Below, piece by piece: positions 14,916 to 25,413 of a stretch of DNA of 49,323 nt (positions within the stretch are counted from its first letter, which is position 1; the number at the start of each line of letters is the position of its first letter). The DNA lies in NCBI RefSeq assembly GCF_003429565.1, contig NZ_QUAK01000233.1, forward strand, positions 1 through 49,323, given 5' to 3'. Made by a program: the position numbers and the translations under genes. Under the pieces are notes generated by a model. The model worked only from the letters and a program-made list of their open reading frames with translations. It ran no database searches and was not told the origin of the DNA. This DNA is from Streptomyces triticagri (GTDB lineage Bacteria; Actinomycetota; Actinomycetes; Streptomycetales; Streptomycetaceae).

Positions 14916-17084
14916 CTACGCCCCGGAAGGCCGCCACCGCTCCGCCTCCCGCACCGCCGTGACCATGCCCCAGACAGCCAGCCCGCCCGAGCAGACGAGT
15001 GCGCCCACCGTCGTCGGCGCCATGCTCCACGGATCAGTCTCCGCGACACTCCGCACCGAGGCGGAGAGCCACCAGGACACCAACACCCCGGCGAACGAAG
15101 CGAGTACGGCAGGCAGCAGCAACGACCAGACCGCCGCCGCACGGAAGACCCCCTGCCCGGCCGACAGCACGGTCACCGGCGCCAGATCGCGCCCGAACCG
15201 CAGGAACTCCGCCAGCGCACCCGTACCGGCCGCAAGCGCAATCACCCCCACACCGAGCAGGGACATCAGACGCAGCCAGTCGACCGCGATGTCGAGCCTG
15301 CCCACGCTGCCGTAGTTGTTGACCTGTTGGACCGTGGCGGCCATGTCGAGCTCACGATGTGCGATGCGGCTGACCTCCGTCATCGACAACTGCGCGCCGT
15401 CGGTACCGACCACGAGAAGGCTCCGCAGATTCCCGGACTCCTCCGGCAGCCTCCCAAGGCCGCCCCTCTCGGCCGTGACAGCCAACTTCCCGCTGTACCC
15501 GAACGCTTCGCGGAGGCGGCGGTCGGCGGAGACCCGGGACGCGGGCGCCTCTCGGGTCCCACAGGAGAGCCCGACCTCCCGGAGCGCGGGACACCGGCCG
15601 GCGACCGCGACCCGTGCGCCGTCCTTGGCCGACACCGCGGCCGCCAGCGCATGCACCCCCGACGGGAGCGCCTCCTCGAAGGCGCGAAGCCGTTCCTTCG
15701 ACGCATATGGCTGAATTCTGAGGACACTCGTACCCACCCTGTCCCGCGAATCCTTGGCGGCCTGCCCGGCCTCCGTCATCGCACCAGCCCAGACCTGCGC
15801 CTGTACGGCGAGGGCGATCGCGATCACGAGTGCAGCGATGAGACGGGTGACGGCCCGCGGACCGGCCGCCATCCGACGGCCCGACACGAGTAGCCCAGGG
15901 TTGCCGAGACGCCTCCCGATGCGCGCAAGCAGCGGACCGAGCGCGCCCACCGCCATGCCGACGATCGCGGGCAGTGCCGCCAGCGTCACCAGGCATCCGG
16001 CCGCGTAGAGCGGCACGGTCAGCTCGGGCGGCGCCAAGTCGGCGATACGCGCCGTGAAGAGCAGCGCCGGCAAGAAGACCCACAGAGGCCAGGTCCGCCT
16101 CCGCGCCCGCACAGTTGTCGGTCGCGTCGATCGCGCGGCCCGCGCCTTCGGCTGCAGCAGCACAACGGCGACAACTGTGCCCAATAGCAGAACGACATGA
16201 ACCAGCACCAGCAGGGACAACGACTCCCGCGCATCGACGGCGGACACCGTCGAGCTGACACCAGGCAGCGCGAAGTCGCCCATCAGGACCGGGGACGCCG
16301 CCAGTGCGCTCACCCCGACACCGATGAGTACCGGGACGGCGGCCTCCCCGACCGTGAAGCAACAGCGCGCGACCGCACCCGCTCCGAGGGCCGTGAGCAG
16401 GGCGGTCCGGCGGTCCCTTGAAACCGCCCCCGTCCGCGCCGCGACAACAAGAAGAACCACCGCAGGCAGTACGAAGAGCCCGGCGTACACCGAATAGAAC
16501 TCGCCCGAACCGAAGAAGTGAGCATGCTCGCCGGCGATTCCGGCCGTGCCCGGCTCACCGAATCCGGAGATCTTCATCATCTCCGAGCGGTCCAGCATCT
16601 GCGTGCTCGGGCGGGCGTACACGAAGTACTCCGAAGGCGATTCCAACCCCTCGTCGCCGATGACCCCCGCGAAGTATCCGTACTCGCGTCCGACTCCGTC
16701 CCGTCCGGCGGCTTCGAGCAACGCCGGCGACACGAAGGCCTCTCCGGGCTCGGGCCAGCGAGGCAGTCCCGGAGGCGGCGCCAACTCCTCGTCCAGCGGC
16801 TCGACATGGGTGATGTCGTACGGCATTCCCTCGTGCGATGCGATCGACCATTTCACCAGCGCACCGGCCTTCTCACCGGGATGCGCGGCGACCAGCCGCG
16901 GCGACCGCTCCGCACTGCGCTCCACACGGCCGTCGAACGATGCCTGGGCGAGTACGAGACCGGTGGCCGCCAGACCCAGAAGCGCCGTCGCAAGGGCGAG
17001 CGACCAGAACCTGATCCTGCCTGCCTCACCTCGCCGGGCGGAGGTCACGCCGATCCGCAGAAGATGCTGGAGGAGACCCTTCAT
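14916..17084 (-). CDS. FtsX-like ABC transporter permease
   Basis: A 722-residue membrane protein starting MKGLLQHLLRIGVTSARRGE. One membrane helix near residues 27-47 is followed by a large extracytoplasmic region of about 160 residues, then two clusters of helices (roughly 210-410) and another helix with a second extracytoplasmic loop (about 465-600). It ends in a last helical block (VIALAAGTGALAEFLRFGRD, VWSLLLPAVLASFAGVLVSW). This duplicated layout is that of MacB/FtsX/BceB-type permeases, which drive extrusion of peptides or lipids or work in defence against them rather than classical import. Its first four bases overlap the end of the ATPase gene (ATGA), so the two are translationally coupled. 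Confidence 0.87.
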   Translation of the reverse strand: MKGLLQHLLRIGVTSARRGEAGRIRFWSLALATALLGLAATGLVLAQASFDGRVERSAERSPRLVAAHPGEKAGALVKWSIASHEGMPYDITHVEPLDEELAPPPGLPRWPEPGEAFVSPALLEAAGRDGVGREYGYFAGVIGDEGLESPSEYFVYARPSTQMLDRSEMMKISGFGEPGTAGIAGEHAHFFGSGEFYSVYAGLFVLPAVVLLVVAARTGAVSRDRRTALLTALGAGAVARCCFTVGEAAVPVLIGVGVSALAASPVLMGDFALPGVSSTVSAVDARESLSLLVLVHVVLLLGTVVAVVLLQPKARAARSTRPTTVRARRRTWPLWVFLPALLFTARIADLAPPELTVPLYAAGCLVTLAALPAIVGMAVGALGPLLARIGRRLGNPGLLVSGRRMAAGPRAVTRLIAALVIAIALAVQAQVWAGAMTEAGQAAKDSRDRVGTSVLRIQPYASKERLRAFEEALPSGVHALAAAVSAKDGARVAVAGRCPALREVGLSCGTREAPASRVSADRRLREAFGYSGKLAVTAERGGLGRLPEESGNLRSLLVVGTDGAQLSMTEVSRIAHRELDMAATVQQVNNYGSVGRLDIAVDWLRLMSLLGVGVIALAAGTGALAEFLRFGRDLAPVTVLSAGQGVFRAAAVWSLLLPAVLASFAGVLVSWWLSASVRSVAETDPWSMAPTTVGALVCSGGLAVWGMVTAVREAERWRPSGA

Positions 17085-17782
17085 GCCCGGTCCTTCGACG
17101 CTGCCACTGGAAGCAATGTCCCCTCGGCTATGGCCACTTGTCGGTCCGCCCGGCGCGCCACCGCCGGATCGTGGGTGACGAGCAACAGCGCGCAGTCACG
17201 GCTGCGCGGCAAGGAGAACAACAGCTCCGCCACGGAGTCCCGATGCTCCTGGTCGAGTGATCCGGTGGGTTCGTCGGCGAGCAGCAGAGACGGCTTGTTG
17301 ATGAGCGCACGGGCGACCGCGGTGCGCTGGCGTTCTCCTCCAGAGAGGGTGTCGGTCGCTGGCGAGGAACCCGTCGGGACACCCAGTTCGTCGAGGAGCG
17401 ACTTCGCCTCGCCGTACGCATCCGCGCGTCCCTGTCCGCCGAGCAGTCCGGCCAGCGCGACATTCTCCACCGGCGTCAACTCCGGTAGCAGCTCGCCGAA
17501 TTGGAAGACCATGCCCACGTGATCCCGACGATGCCGCACGCGCCGCCGCTCCGGCATCCCGTACAGGTCCGCCCCCGCGACCCGCACCGTGCCGGCCGCG
17601 GGCTCGGCCATCCCGAGCACGCACATGAGCAGCGTGCTCTTCCCGCTGCCACTCGCACCGGTGACCGCCACCGACTCCCCGGCACCCAGACTCAGTTCCG
17701 CCCCGGCAAACAGATCCCTTCCCGGCACCCGGCAACTGACCCCATCCAATTCAAGAACGGGCGGGCCAACCACTTCATCCAT
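17081..17782 (-). CDS. ABC transporter ATP-binding protein (LolD/MacB type)
   Basis: A 233-residue ATPase with Walker A GASGSGKST (about residues 42-50), Q-loop VFQFGELLPELTPVENV, signature LSGGERQRTAVARAL, Walker B LLLADEPTGSLD and switch histidine LLVTHDPAVA. Spacing and sequence fit the LolD/MacB/FtsE subgroup that partners FtsX-like permeases such as the next gene. The stop overlaps the permease start. No substrate-binding protein or periplasmic adaptor gene is present. The upstream neighbour on the same strand is the small secreted protein at 17975-18346, a plausible substrate. Confidence 0.9.
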   Translation of the reverse strand: MDEVVGPPVLELDGVSCRVPGRDLFAGAELSLGAGESVAVTGASGSGKSTLLMCVLGMAEPAAGTVRVAGADLYGMPERRRVRHRRDHVGMVFQFGELLPELTPVENVALAGLLGGQGRADAYGEAKSLLDELGVPTGSSPATDTLSGGERQRTAVARALINKPSLLLADEPTGSLDQEHRDSVAELLFSLPRSRDCALLLVTHDPAVARRADRQVAIAEGTLLPVAASKDRA

Positions 17783-17974
17783 ATCCTGGGCCTTTGTCCT
17801 TCATGTGGGGGCATTCGGGCCACGCTCGATCACCCGAGCCTGACGTAACCGATTCACCGAGCGACGGAGCCGCCCTATCCTCAGCGATGTCGGGGGCGGC
17901 CTATAAGGGAGGCCGCCCCCGCACTCCCAGCTGCGGCTTGCACTGATCAGCTCGTCAAGCCGTCACGTTCCGCG

Positions 17975-18346
17975 TCAGAACGAATACCAACCGCTGCAGA
18001 AATCAGGCAACTTGTCCCGCTCCTCGCAGACCTGCGCCTTGAAGATCCTGCTGTGCTTACCGCTTTCCACGGTTCCCGGGTTCCCGTCATTGTCAGGCGG
18101 ACCGTCCACTCCCCCCTTGTTCCAGAGAGTCAGCTTGGTCGACGGGTGCGCATTCCGGTGGTATTCCGCCTTCACCGGATTTCCGTCCGCCTCGATGTCC
18201 CGGACGTTCATGATGCGATAATTGGCCTCGGTCCACGCCTTGGCACCGTGCTCTGTCTTGCTCCACTCCGCGAATGCCGGTGACGATCCCGCGACCGCCG
18301 CGAAGGCGAGCATGCCTATAGCCGCTCTTCGTATTCCCATACCCAT
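17975..18346 (-). CDS. small secreted protein with a C-terminal cysteine pair
   Basis: A 123-residue protein with a clear Sec signal (MGMGIRRAAIGMLAFAAVAG, then SSPAFA) and cleavage expected after AFA-EW near residue 27. The mature part, about 97 residues, is polar, rich in Gly, Asn and Lys, and predicted beta: NVRDIEADGNPVKAEYHRNA, TLWNKGGVDGPP, SRIFKAQVCEERDKLPDFCS ending in GWYSF. The pattern D-x-x-x-D-G-x-x-V ... C ... CS-x-W recalls a family of small secreted actinobacterial proteins of unknown function; the two cysteines probably form a disulfide. It lies 192 bases upstream of the ABC transporter on the same strand. Confidence 0.72.
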   Translation of the reverse strand: MGMGIRRAAIGMLAFAAVAGSSPAFAEWSKTEHGAKAWTEANYRIMNVRDIEADGNPVKAEYHRNAHPSTKLTLWNKGGVDGPPDNDGNPGTVESGKHSRIFKAQVCEERDKLPDFCSGWYSF

Positions 18347-18508
18347 GAGTGTTGTTCCCCTGTCTCGGTCCGATTCGAGGACGGTCGGCTGAATTGCCGA
18401 GTGCCCGAGGTCCGCCGCGAAATGGGTGTCGCGTTGGAACCATCGAATTCAAGCGCGGTGCTGTCGGGTCTCACACCCCCCGATCGGGGGGAATTCACAC
18501 AGCAGGGG

Positions 18509-18539
18509 CGGGGCCGAGGGCGCCTGGCCCTCGGCCCCG
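18509..18539 (-). terminator. hairpin terminator after the S33 peptidase gene
   Basis: A perfect 12-base stem, GGGGCCGAGGGC (18510-18521) and GCCCTCGGCCCC (18527-18538), extended by one C-G pair, with the five-base loop GCCTG. It begins 33 bases beyond the stop at 18572. Confidence 0.75.
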
Positions 18540-18571
18540 GATGGGGGTTCATGCGGTGGGTGCCGGTGTGG

Positions 18572-20290
18572 TCACGACTCGGGGCCGAACAGTTCGTGGT
18601 CGGGATCGCAGGGCTTGTCGCTGTCGGGGAGGGAGCGGGTGAGGAGGTAGGGCTCGATGAGGGCGGTGACGCAGGTGCTCTTGCCCGCCGCCGTATGGCC
18701 CCAGCTGTCGAGCGTGATGAGCCGGGAGCCGGGGAGCAGGTCCTGGGCGGCGTGGGCGCCCGCGACGGGGGTGGCGCCGTCGTGCGTGTTGGCGATGAGC
18801 AGTGGTGGGGTGTCCAGTGCCGTGTCGAACGGGCCGTGGTAGGCGTCCTCGGGCGAACCGGGCCAGCCCGCGCAGGGGGAGTACGCCCAGACCATCAACG
18901 GCCCGAAGAGCGGGGACTGTTGGGCGGACTCCTCGGCGGCGCGGACCCAGTCGGCGGGGTCGTCCGGGTTGCGGCTGTCGGTACAGAGTGCCCCCAACTG
19001 CCGTGCCGCACCGGCAGATACGTCCTCGGCGTCCGGCTCCGCCGACGGCGTGGCCGAGACGATCCGGCCGAGCAGTCCGGCCAGCCGCTCCCGCAGGACG
19101 GAGCTCGACGCGGTGAGGTCGATCGCGGGTTCGCCCGGCGGCTCCAGCGTCGTGTCACCGTCGCCGATGCCGAAGCGGAGTACCTCCGCGACCCGGGTCG
19201 CGTGGGCGAGCAACTCGACGGCCGGCAGCGGGGCTCCGCCCAGGTGGTCGTACTGGAAGGCTCCCAATGTGAACAGACCACGGAACTGCCGGCCGTCGAG
19301 GACGAACTGCCCCAGGTCCAGAGGCTCATCGGCCAGTGAATCGTGCACCCGCTGCCACCGCTGCAGGGCGTCCCCGGCGAGCGGGCATCGGGGCGTGCCG
19401 GCCTTGTCGCACCGCTCGAGGGCCGAGGCGAGTGCTTCGTCCGTCGCCTCCGGGCCGCCACGACGGGCCCCGACCGGCCGCTGGTCACCCTCATGACCAG
19501 TCGTGGCCGCCACCGGGTCGAGTACGCCGTCCAGGACCATGGCACGTACCCGGTCGGGGAAGAGCGCCGCGTAGGTCTGGCCGAGCAGAGTGCCGTACGA
19601 CAGGCCGAAGTAGGAGAGCCGGTCGTCGCCGACCGCTTGCCGGATCAGGTCCATGTCACGTGCGACGTCGGCGATGGACATGTGGTCGAGGATCGGGCCG
19701 GCCGTCTGCTCGCAGCTGGTCCGCAGGTAGTCGTCGTAGGCGAGCTGCGCCTCGGTCTCCTCGGGTGACTCGGGAGGCATCGCGACCGGCTTGGCGACGG
19801 GCTCCTGCCCCGGCGCGGGGGCGCAGCCGACCGGTGCCGAACCTCCGGCCCCGCGTGGGTCGACACCGACGAGATCGAACTTCGCGACGACGGCGGGCCC
19901 GAGCGCCGACACGATCATCGAGAAGTCGGTGACCGTCTCGCCGGGGCCGCCGAGGTTCACGAACAGCGTTCCGATGCGGCCGGAGGGGTCCGTGGCGGGA
20001 AGTTTCCTCATCGCGAGCGTGATGGTGCTGCCGTCCGGCTCGTCGTAGTCGATCGGCACCTCGGCCTCGGCACACTGCTCCGTGCCGCAGGCAGTCCAGT
20101 CGAGCTCGGGCACCGGCGCTTCGACTTCAACGGCCGCCCTGTCGTGAAAGGCCTTGTCCTGAACGGCCCCGCCCTCCCCGGCCGTCGGCCCGGTGACGCG
20201 TTCGGCCATGGCGGACGAGGTCAGCGTCAGGGATGCCAGCACACCGACCCCGACACCTCCCGCCAGTAACCGGCGGATTCTGCTGCCCAT
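18572..20290 (-). CDS. secreted alpha/beta hydrolase, S33 tripeptidyl-aminopeptidase type
   Basis: A 572-residue exported protein starting MGSRIRRLLAGGVGVGVLAS at 20290 with GAGGAGGAGC upstream; the frame continues upstream but without this ribosome site. The signal peptide ends near residue 29 (SSAMA-ER). The hydrolase core has the oxyanion strand GTLFVNLGGPGETVTDF, the nucleophile elbow LSYFGLSYGTLLGQ with serine near 228, and the C-terminal acid and base in ANTHDGATPVAGA and LDSWGHTAAGKSTCV. This is the SlpD/SlpE/Tap layout of Streptomyces peptidases that trim N-terminal tripeptides from exported proteins. Two overlapping palindromes lie just upstream. Confidence 0.88.
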   Translation of the reverse strand: MGSRIRRLLAGGVGVGVLASLTLTSSAMAERVTGPTAGEGGAVQDKAFHDRAAVEVEAPVPELDWTACGTEQCAEAEVPIDYDEPDGSTITLAMRKLPATDPSGRIGTLFVNLGGPGETVTDFSMIVSALGPAVVAKFDLVGVDPRGAGGSAPVGCAPAPGQEPVAKPVAMPPESPEETEAQLAYDDYLRTSCEQTAGPILDHMSIADVARDMDLIRQAVGDDRLSYFGLSYGTLLGQTYAALFPDRVRAMVLDGVLDPVAATTGHEGDQRPVGARRGGPEATDEALASALERCDKAGTPRCPLAGDALQRWQRVHDSLADEPLDLGQFVLDGRQFRGLFTLGAFQYDHLGGAPLPAVELLAHATRVAEVLRFGIGDGDTTLEPPGEPAIDLTASSSVLRERLAGLLGRIVSATPSAEPDAEDVSAGAARQLGALCTDSRNPDDPADWVRAAEESAQQSPLFGPLMVWAYSPCAGWPGSPEDAYHGPFDTALDTPPLLIANTHDGATPVAGAHAAQDLLPGSRLITLDSWGHTAAGKSTCVTALIEPYLLTRSLPDSDKPCDPDHELFGPES

Positions 20291-20314
20291 ACGTGCTCCT
20301 CCTCGGTGCTCGAT

Positions 20315-20351
20315 CGATCGCGCGATCGTGCGAACGCGCGGCTCGCACGAT
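20315..20351. promoter_or_regulatory. overlapping palindromes upstream of the S33 peptidase gene
   Basis: CGATCGCGCGATCG at 20315-20328 is a perfect 14-base palindrome. It overlaps an inverted repeat ATCGTGCGA (20325-20333) / TCGCACGAT (20343-20351) with a nine-base spacer. The cluster sits 25-60 bases upstream of the peptidase start, where a repressor or activator would bind. No regulator gene is adjacent on that strand, so the protein is unknown. Confidence 0.45.
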
Positions 20352-20498
20352 TCGCGCCTGCGGATGAGACACCCCGAGACGTCCGTCGGGTGATGGTCCG
20401 GAAGGTAGGGCAGCAAGCGCCGGCCGCACCTCATCGCGTCCGACGAGCCCGCTCGGCGTAGTTCATCGCCGCGCACGAACGGCCGCCGGCACACGAAC

Positions 20499-20530
20499 AA
20501 GGGCCGAGGATCCATCGATCCCCGGCCCCT
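20499..20530 (-). terminator. hairpin terminator of the dnaK-hspR operon
   Basis: GGGCCGAGGATC (20501-20512) pairs with GATCCCCGGCCC (20517-20528) around a four-base loop. The single A/C mismatch becomes a G-U pair in the minus-strand transcript. It starts 18 bases past the hspR stop, the last gene of the operon. Confidence 0.72.
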
Positions 20531-20548
20531 GTCAGGAGGTGAACTGCC

Positions 20549-21010
20549 CTAATCCGTGGGCCGCTTCGGCCGCCACACCACCAACGCGCTGGTCTGCTGC
20601 GCCTGCTGGTACGGGACCAGGTCGCGGCGGTAGGAGGCGTGGACCTGGGCCTCGCGCTGCTGCATCGCCGCCGCCGCGCCCTCGACCGCCGAGGCGAGCT
20701 CGGCGACGCGGGACTGGAGGGCCGCGACCTGGTTCTCCAGCTCGATGATGCGCTTGATGCCCGCCAGATTGATGCCCTCGTCCTGCGACAACTGCTGCAC
20801 CTGGCGGAGCAGTTCGATGTCGCGGGCCGAATAGCGCCGGCCACGGCCCGCCGTGCGGTCCGGCGAGACCAGGCCCAGGCGGTCGTACTGCCGCAGGGTC
20901 TGCGGATGGAGTCCGGACAGCTGGGCCGCCACCGAGATGACGTACACCGGTGAATCGTCCGTCAGCTGATACGGGTTACGACGACGTCCCGACCCATCCA
21001 TTGCCGTCAC
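20549..21010 (-). CDS. hspR: heat-shock repressor HspR (MerR family)
   Basis: A 153-residue MerR-type regulator. The N-terminal winged HTH shows VYVISVAAQLSGLHPQTLRQ then YDRLGLVSPDRTAGRGRRYS, the HspR signature, and ARDIELLRQVQQLSQDEGIN. A coiled dimerisation helix follows (ENQVAALQSRVAELASAVEG). HspR binds HAIR repeats, represses dnaK and clpB, and uses DnaK as co-repressor; three HAIR sites are visible in this window. The GTG at 21010 overlaps the dnaJ stop as GTGA; an ATG three codons later is the alternative. It is the last gene of the operon. Confidence 0.95.
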   Translation of the reverse strand: MTAMDGSGRRRNPYQLTDDSPVYVISVAAQLSGLHPQTLRQYDRLGLVSPDRTAGRGRRYSARDIELLRQVQQLSQDEGINLAGIKRIIELENQVAALQSRVAELASAVEGAAAAMQQREAQVHASYRRDLVPYQQAQQTSALVVWRPKRPTD

Positions 21011-22212
21011 GCTCCCTTCGCGGCCTGGAACAGTTCTGCCCGCGGATCCTGGCCCGCAGTCGTCTTGCGGTACGCCTCGAGCGCGGACTTGGCGTCCTCG
21101 CTGAGGTCCTTGGGCACCGTCACCTCGACGGTGACCAGGAGGTCGCCGCGGGTGCCGTCCTTACGGACCGCACCCTTGCCGCGGGCCCGCATCGTACGAC
21201 CGCCCGGAGTGCCGGCCGGCAGCTTCAGCGTGACCGGCGGACCGCCGAGCGTCGGCACCTTGATCTCGCCGCCGAGCGCGGCCTCGGTGAACAGGACCGG
21301 CACGGTGACCGTCAGATTGTCGCCCTTGCGCCCGAAGACCGGGTGCGGGTCGACATGCACGACCACATACAGATCGCCCGCCGGACCGCCGCGCTCGCCC
21401 GGTGCGCCCTTGCCGCGGAGGCGGATGCGCTGGCCGTTCGAGACGCCCGCCGGGATGCGGACCTGCATCGTCCGGGACGACTTGGCGCGCCCCGAGCCCT
21501 TGCAGACCTCGCAGGCGTCCTGCGCGATCAGGCCGCGGCCCTTGCAGTCCACGCACGGATCGGTGAGCGAGAATCCGCCACCGCCACCGCGCGAGACCTG
21601 ACCGGTGCCGACGCAGGTCGGGCACACCCGGGGCGTGCCGTTCTTGTCGCCGGTGCCCGAACAGGCCTTGCAGGGCTGCTGGCTGGACATCCTGAGCGGC
21701 ACCGTCGCGCCGTCCACCGCCTCGGTGAAGCTGAGCGTCACCTCGGACTCGATGTCCTGGCCGCGCCGCGGCTGGGTACGGGTGCCGCCCTGCGCGCCGC
21801 GGTTGAAGAGCCCGCCGAAGACGTCGCCGAGCCCGCCGCCGAAGCCGCCGGGACCGCCGGCGCCACCCGGCCCGCCTGCCGTGCCACCGCCCGGGCCGCC
21901 GCCGAAGAGGTCGCCCAGGTCGAAGTTGAAGTTGCCGCCGCCGCCCGCGCCCGGTCCCGGTCGGAATCCGCCGTTGCCGAAGAGCGAGCGTGCTTCGTCG
22001 TACTCCTTGCGCTTCTTGGGGTCGCCGAGGATGTCGTTCGCCTCGGAGATCTCCTTGAAGCGGTCCTCCGCCTTGGTGTTGCCCTTGTTGGCGTCCGGGT
22101 GGTTCTCGCGGGCGAGCTTGCGGTAGGCCTTCTTGATCTCGGCCTCGGTGGCGTCCTTGGGGACGCCGAGCACCTTGTAGTAGTCCTTCTCGATGAAGTC
22201 CTTCGTACTCAT
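21007..22212 (-). CDS. dnaJ: co-chaperone DnaJ
   Basis: A 401-residue type I J-protein. The J domain (residues 1-75) has DYYKVLGVPKDATEAEIKKA and the essential HPD in ARENHPDANKGN. It is followed by a Gly/Phe-rich linker (about 85-140), four CxxCxGxG zinc repeats (CKACSGTG, CPTCVGTG, CVDCKGRG, CEVCKGSG) and two C-terminal substrate-binding domains ending ELFQAAKGA. It stimulates DnaK ATPase and delivers unfolded clients. The gene lies between grpE and hspR, and the stop overlaps the hspR start by four bases. Confidence 0.96.
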   Translation of the reverse strand: MSTKDFIEKDYYKVLGVPKDATEAEIKKAYRKLARENHPDANKGNTKAEDRFKEISEANDILGDPKKRKEYDEARSLFGNGGFRPGPGAGGGGNFNFDLGDLFGGGPGGGTAGGPGGAGGPGGFGGGLGDVFGGLFNRGAQGGTRTQPRRGQDIESEVTLSFTEAVDGATVPLRMSSQQPCKACSGTGDKNGTPRVCPTCVGTGQVSRGGGGGFSLTDPCVDCKGRGLIAQDACEVCKGSGRAKSSRTMQVRIPAGVSNGQRIRLRGKGAPGERGGPAGDLYVVVHVDPHPVFGRKGDNLTVTVPVLFTEAALGGEIKVPTLGGPPVTLKLPAGTPGGRTMRARGKGAVRKDGTRGDLLVTVEVTVPKDLSEDAKSALEAYRKTTAGQDPRAELFQAAKGA

Positions 22213-22245
22213 CCCCGGCGTCCCTCCTTCCCGCTGTCTGCTGCG

Positions 22246-22925
22246 TCAGCCCTCGTCCGGGCCACCGCTGTCCTTGTCCACGGCGTCTGCGGCATCGCTC
22301 GCCTCGTCGCCTTCGCCTCCCTTGACCGTCTGGGCACCGGGCTGCGGCTCCGCCACGGCCACCCGCGCGGGGCGGATGGTGCGCTCACCGAACCGGTAAC
22401 CCGGCTGCAGGATCGCCACGCAGGTCGTCTCGGTGACGTCCGGCGCGTAGCTGTGCATCAGGGCCTCGTGGATCGTCGGGTCGAAGGGCTCGCCCTCCTT
22501 GCCGAACTGCTGCAGGCCCATCTTGGCGACGACCGTCTCGAGCGACTCGGCGACGGACTTGAAGCCGCCGGTGAGCTCGCCATGCTCGCGCGCCCTGCCG
22601 ACGTCGTCGAGTACCGGGAGGACTTCGGTCAGGAGATTCGCCACGGCGATCTCCTTGACCGCGACCCGGTCGCGCTCGACCCGACGGCGGTAATTCTGGT
22701 ACTCGGCCTGCAGCCGCTGGAGGTCGGCGGTGCGCTCGCCGAGGGCGGTACGCACCTGGTCCAGCTGGGCCGTCAGGGCCACGGTCTGATCGGTCACGTC
22801 CCCGGCCGGGGCCGCCGCCCCCTCCTCGGGAGAGGGGGAAGCGGCCTTCGGCTCGGTGGCGTCGGGGGTGTCGGCGCCGCCGGAGGGGACGTCGGGCTGC
22901 TCGTCGAAGCCCGGGGTCTCCTCCG

Positions 22926-22929
<4 letters not shown>
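22246..22929 (-). CDS. grpE: nucleotide exchange factor GrpE
   Basis: A 227-residue GrpE. An acidic, disordered N-terminal segment (about 1-50) leads into the long coiled coil (TAQLDQVRTALGERTADLQR, then LQAEYQNYRRRVERDR) and the four-helix/beta-wing region with VLPVLDDVGRAREHGELTGG, FGKEGEPFDPTIHEALMHSY and ILQPGYRFGERTIRPARVAV, all standard. It opens the DnaK nucleotide cleft to release ADP. The start overlaps the dnaK stop by four bases, and dnaJ follows 33 bases after its own stop. Confidence 0.96.
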
Positions 22930-24800
<1,871 letters not shown>

Positions 24801-24817
24801 TTCGATTCCTCCAGTGA

Positions 24818-24838
24818 CTTGAGTGGAACTGGCTCAAG
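24818..24838 (-). promoter_or_regulatory. HAIR operator 1 upstream of dnaK
   Basis: CTTGAGT-N7-GCTCAAG, a one-mismatch copy of the HspR inverted repeat, sits just upstream of the dnaK ribosome site and probably overlaps the transcription start. Confidence 0.85.
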
Positions 24839-24869
24839 GATGCACGACGGACGCGGCGGCGTCAACAGA

Positions 24870-24890
24870 CCTGAGTCGACCCCACTCAAC
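24870..24890 (-). promoter_or_regulatory. HAIR operator 2 upstream of dnaK
   Basis: CCTGAGT-N7-ACTCAAC is a second, weaker copy of the HspR box, starting 52 bases beyond the start of the first (about five helical turns), consistent with cooperative binding on one face of the DNA. Confidence 0.75.
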
Positions 24891-25413
24891 TTTTATCCAG
24901 CCCTTACGGGCAAGGGGTGCCGCCCGCCCTGTATCCACTCCACCAGGTATGCCCGAACAACGAGATCAGACCGGTATCCGCCACCACGGAGCGACACCCG
25001 ACCGCGCGGCCCGCGGGGGCCCTCCGACTCCGTCTCCTTCGCGCCCGGGCCGGACGCGGCGGGCGAACTCCTGCGACCCGACCGGGAGTTGGACCCCACG
25101 GCGGTTCACGGTGGACGCCCTGCGGGGGCCGCGGACGGCACCTCGGTCCGCGTGCCCGCAGGGCAGGCGTGGCCTACGGGCATACGTCGCACCCGGCCGT
25201 TCGGGGATGCGGGGATCCGGGGATCCGGGGATCCGGGGATCCGCAGCGAACAGCCGCCGTGCGCCGGCTCCCTGGAGGTGTGACGCGATCCTCGAGGATC
25301 ACGCCGCGGCTCCCCAGCCTCCGGCCGGGAGAGCGCACGGCGCTGCGGGCGGGGCGGCACGCCGGAGGTGAGCGGGGCGGCCTACGTCGAGGCCTGCTCG
25401 GGTGCAGGTCCAG
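24891..25413. other. 523-base non-coding stretch
   Basis: Between the dnaK promoter and the stop of the FkbM gene. Open frames here are arginine/proline-rich, change composition abruptly and lack ribosome sites, so I see no gene. The only distinct structure is the short tandem array at 25211-25242. The upstream edge belongs to the dnaK promoter. Confidence 0.5.
25211..25242. repeat. four tandem copies of GGGGATCC
   Basis: The eight-base unit GGGGATCC is repeated four times without interruption, each copy containing the palindrome GGATCC. Two degenerate units (GGGGATGC, TCGGGGAT) precede it. It looks like replication-slippage expansion in non-coding DNA. Confidence 0.75.

Noticed and set aside
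17975..18346. A lactococcin 972-family bacteriocin
   Set aside because: Context (FtsX permease plus ATPase) and the end ...GWYSF are suggestive, but the usual N-terminal GGTW and histidine pattern of that family are not visible. I kept a neutral call.
24895..25410. Possible small genes in the 0.5-kb gap upstream of dnaK
   Set aside because: No ribosome site, abrupt changes of composition, and the region includes a slippage-type repeat.
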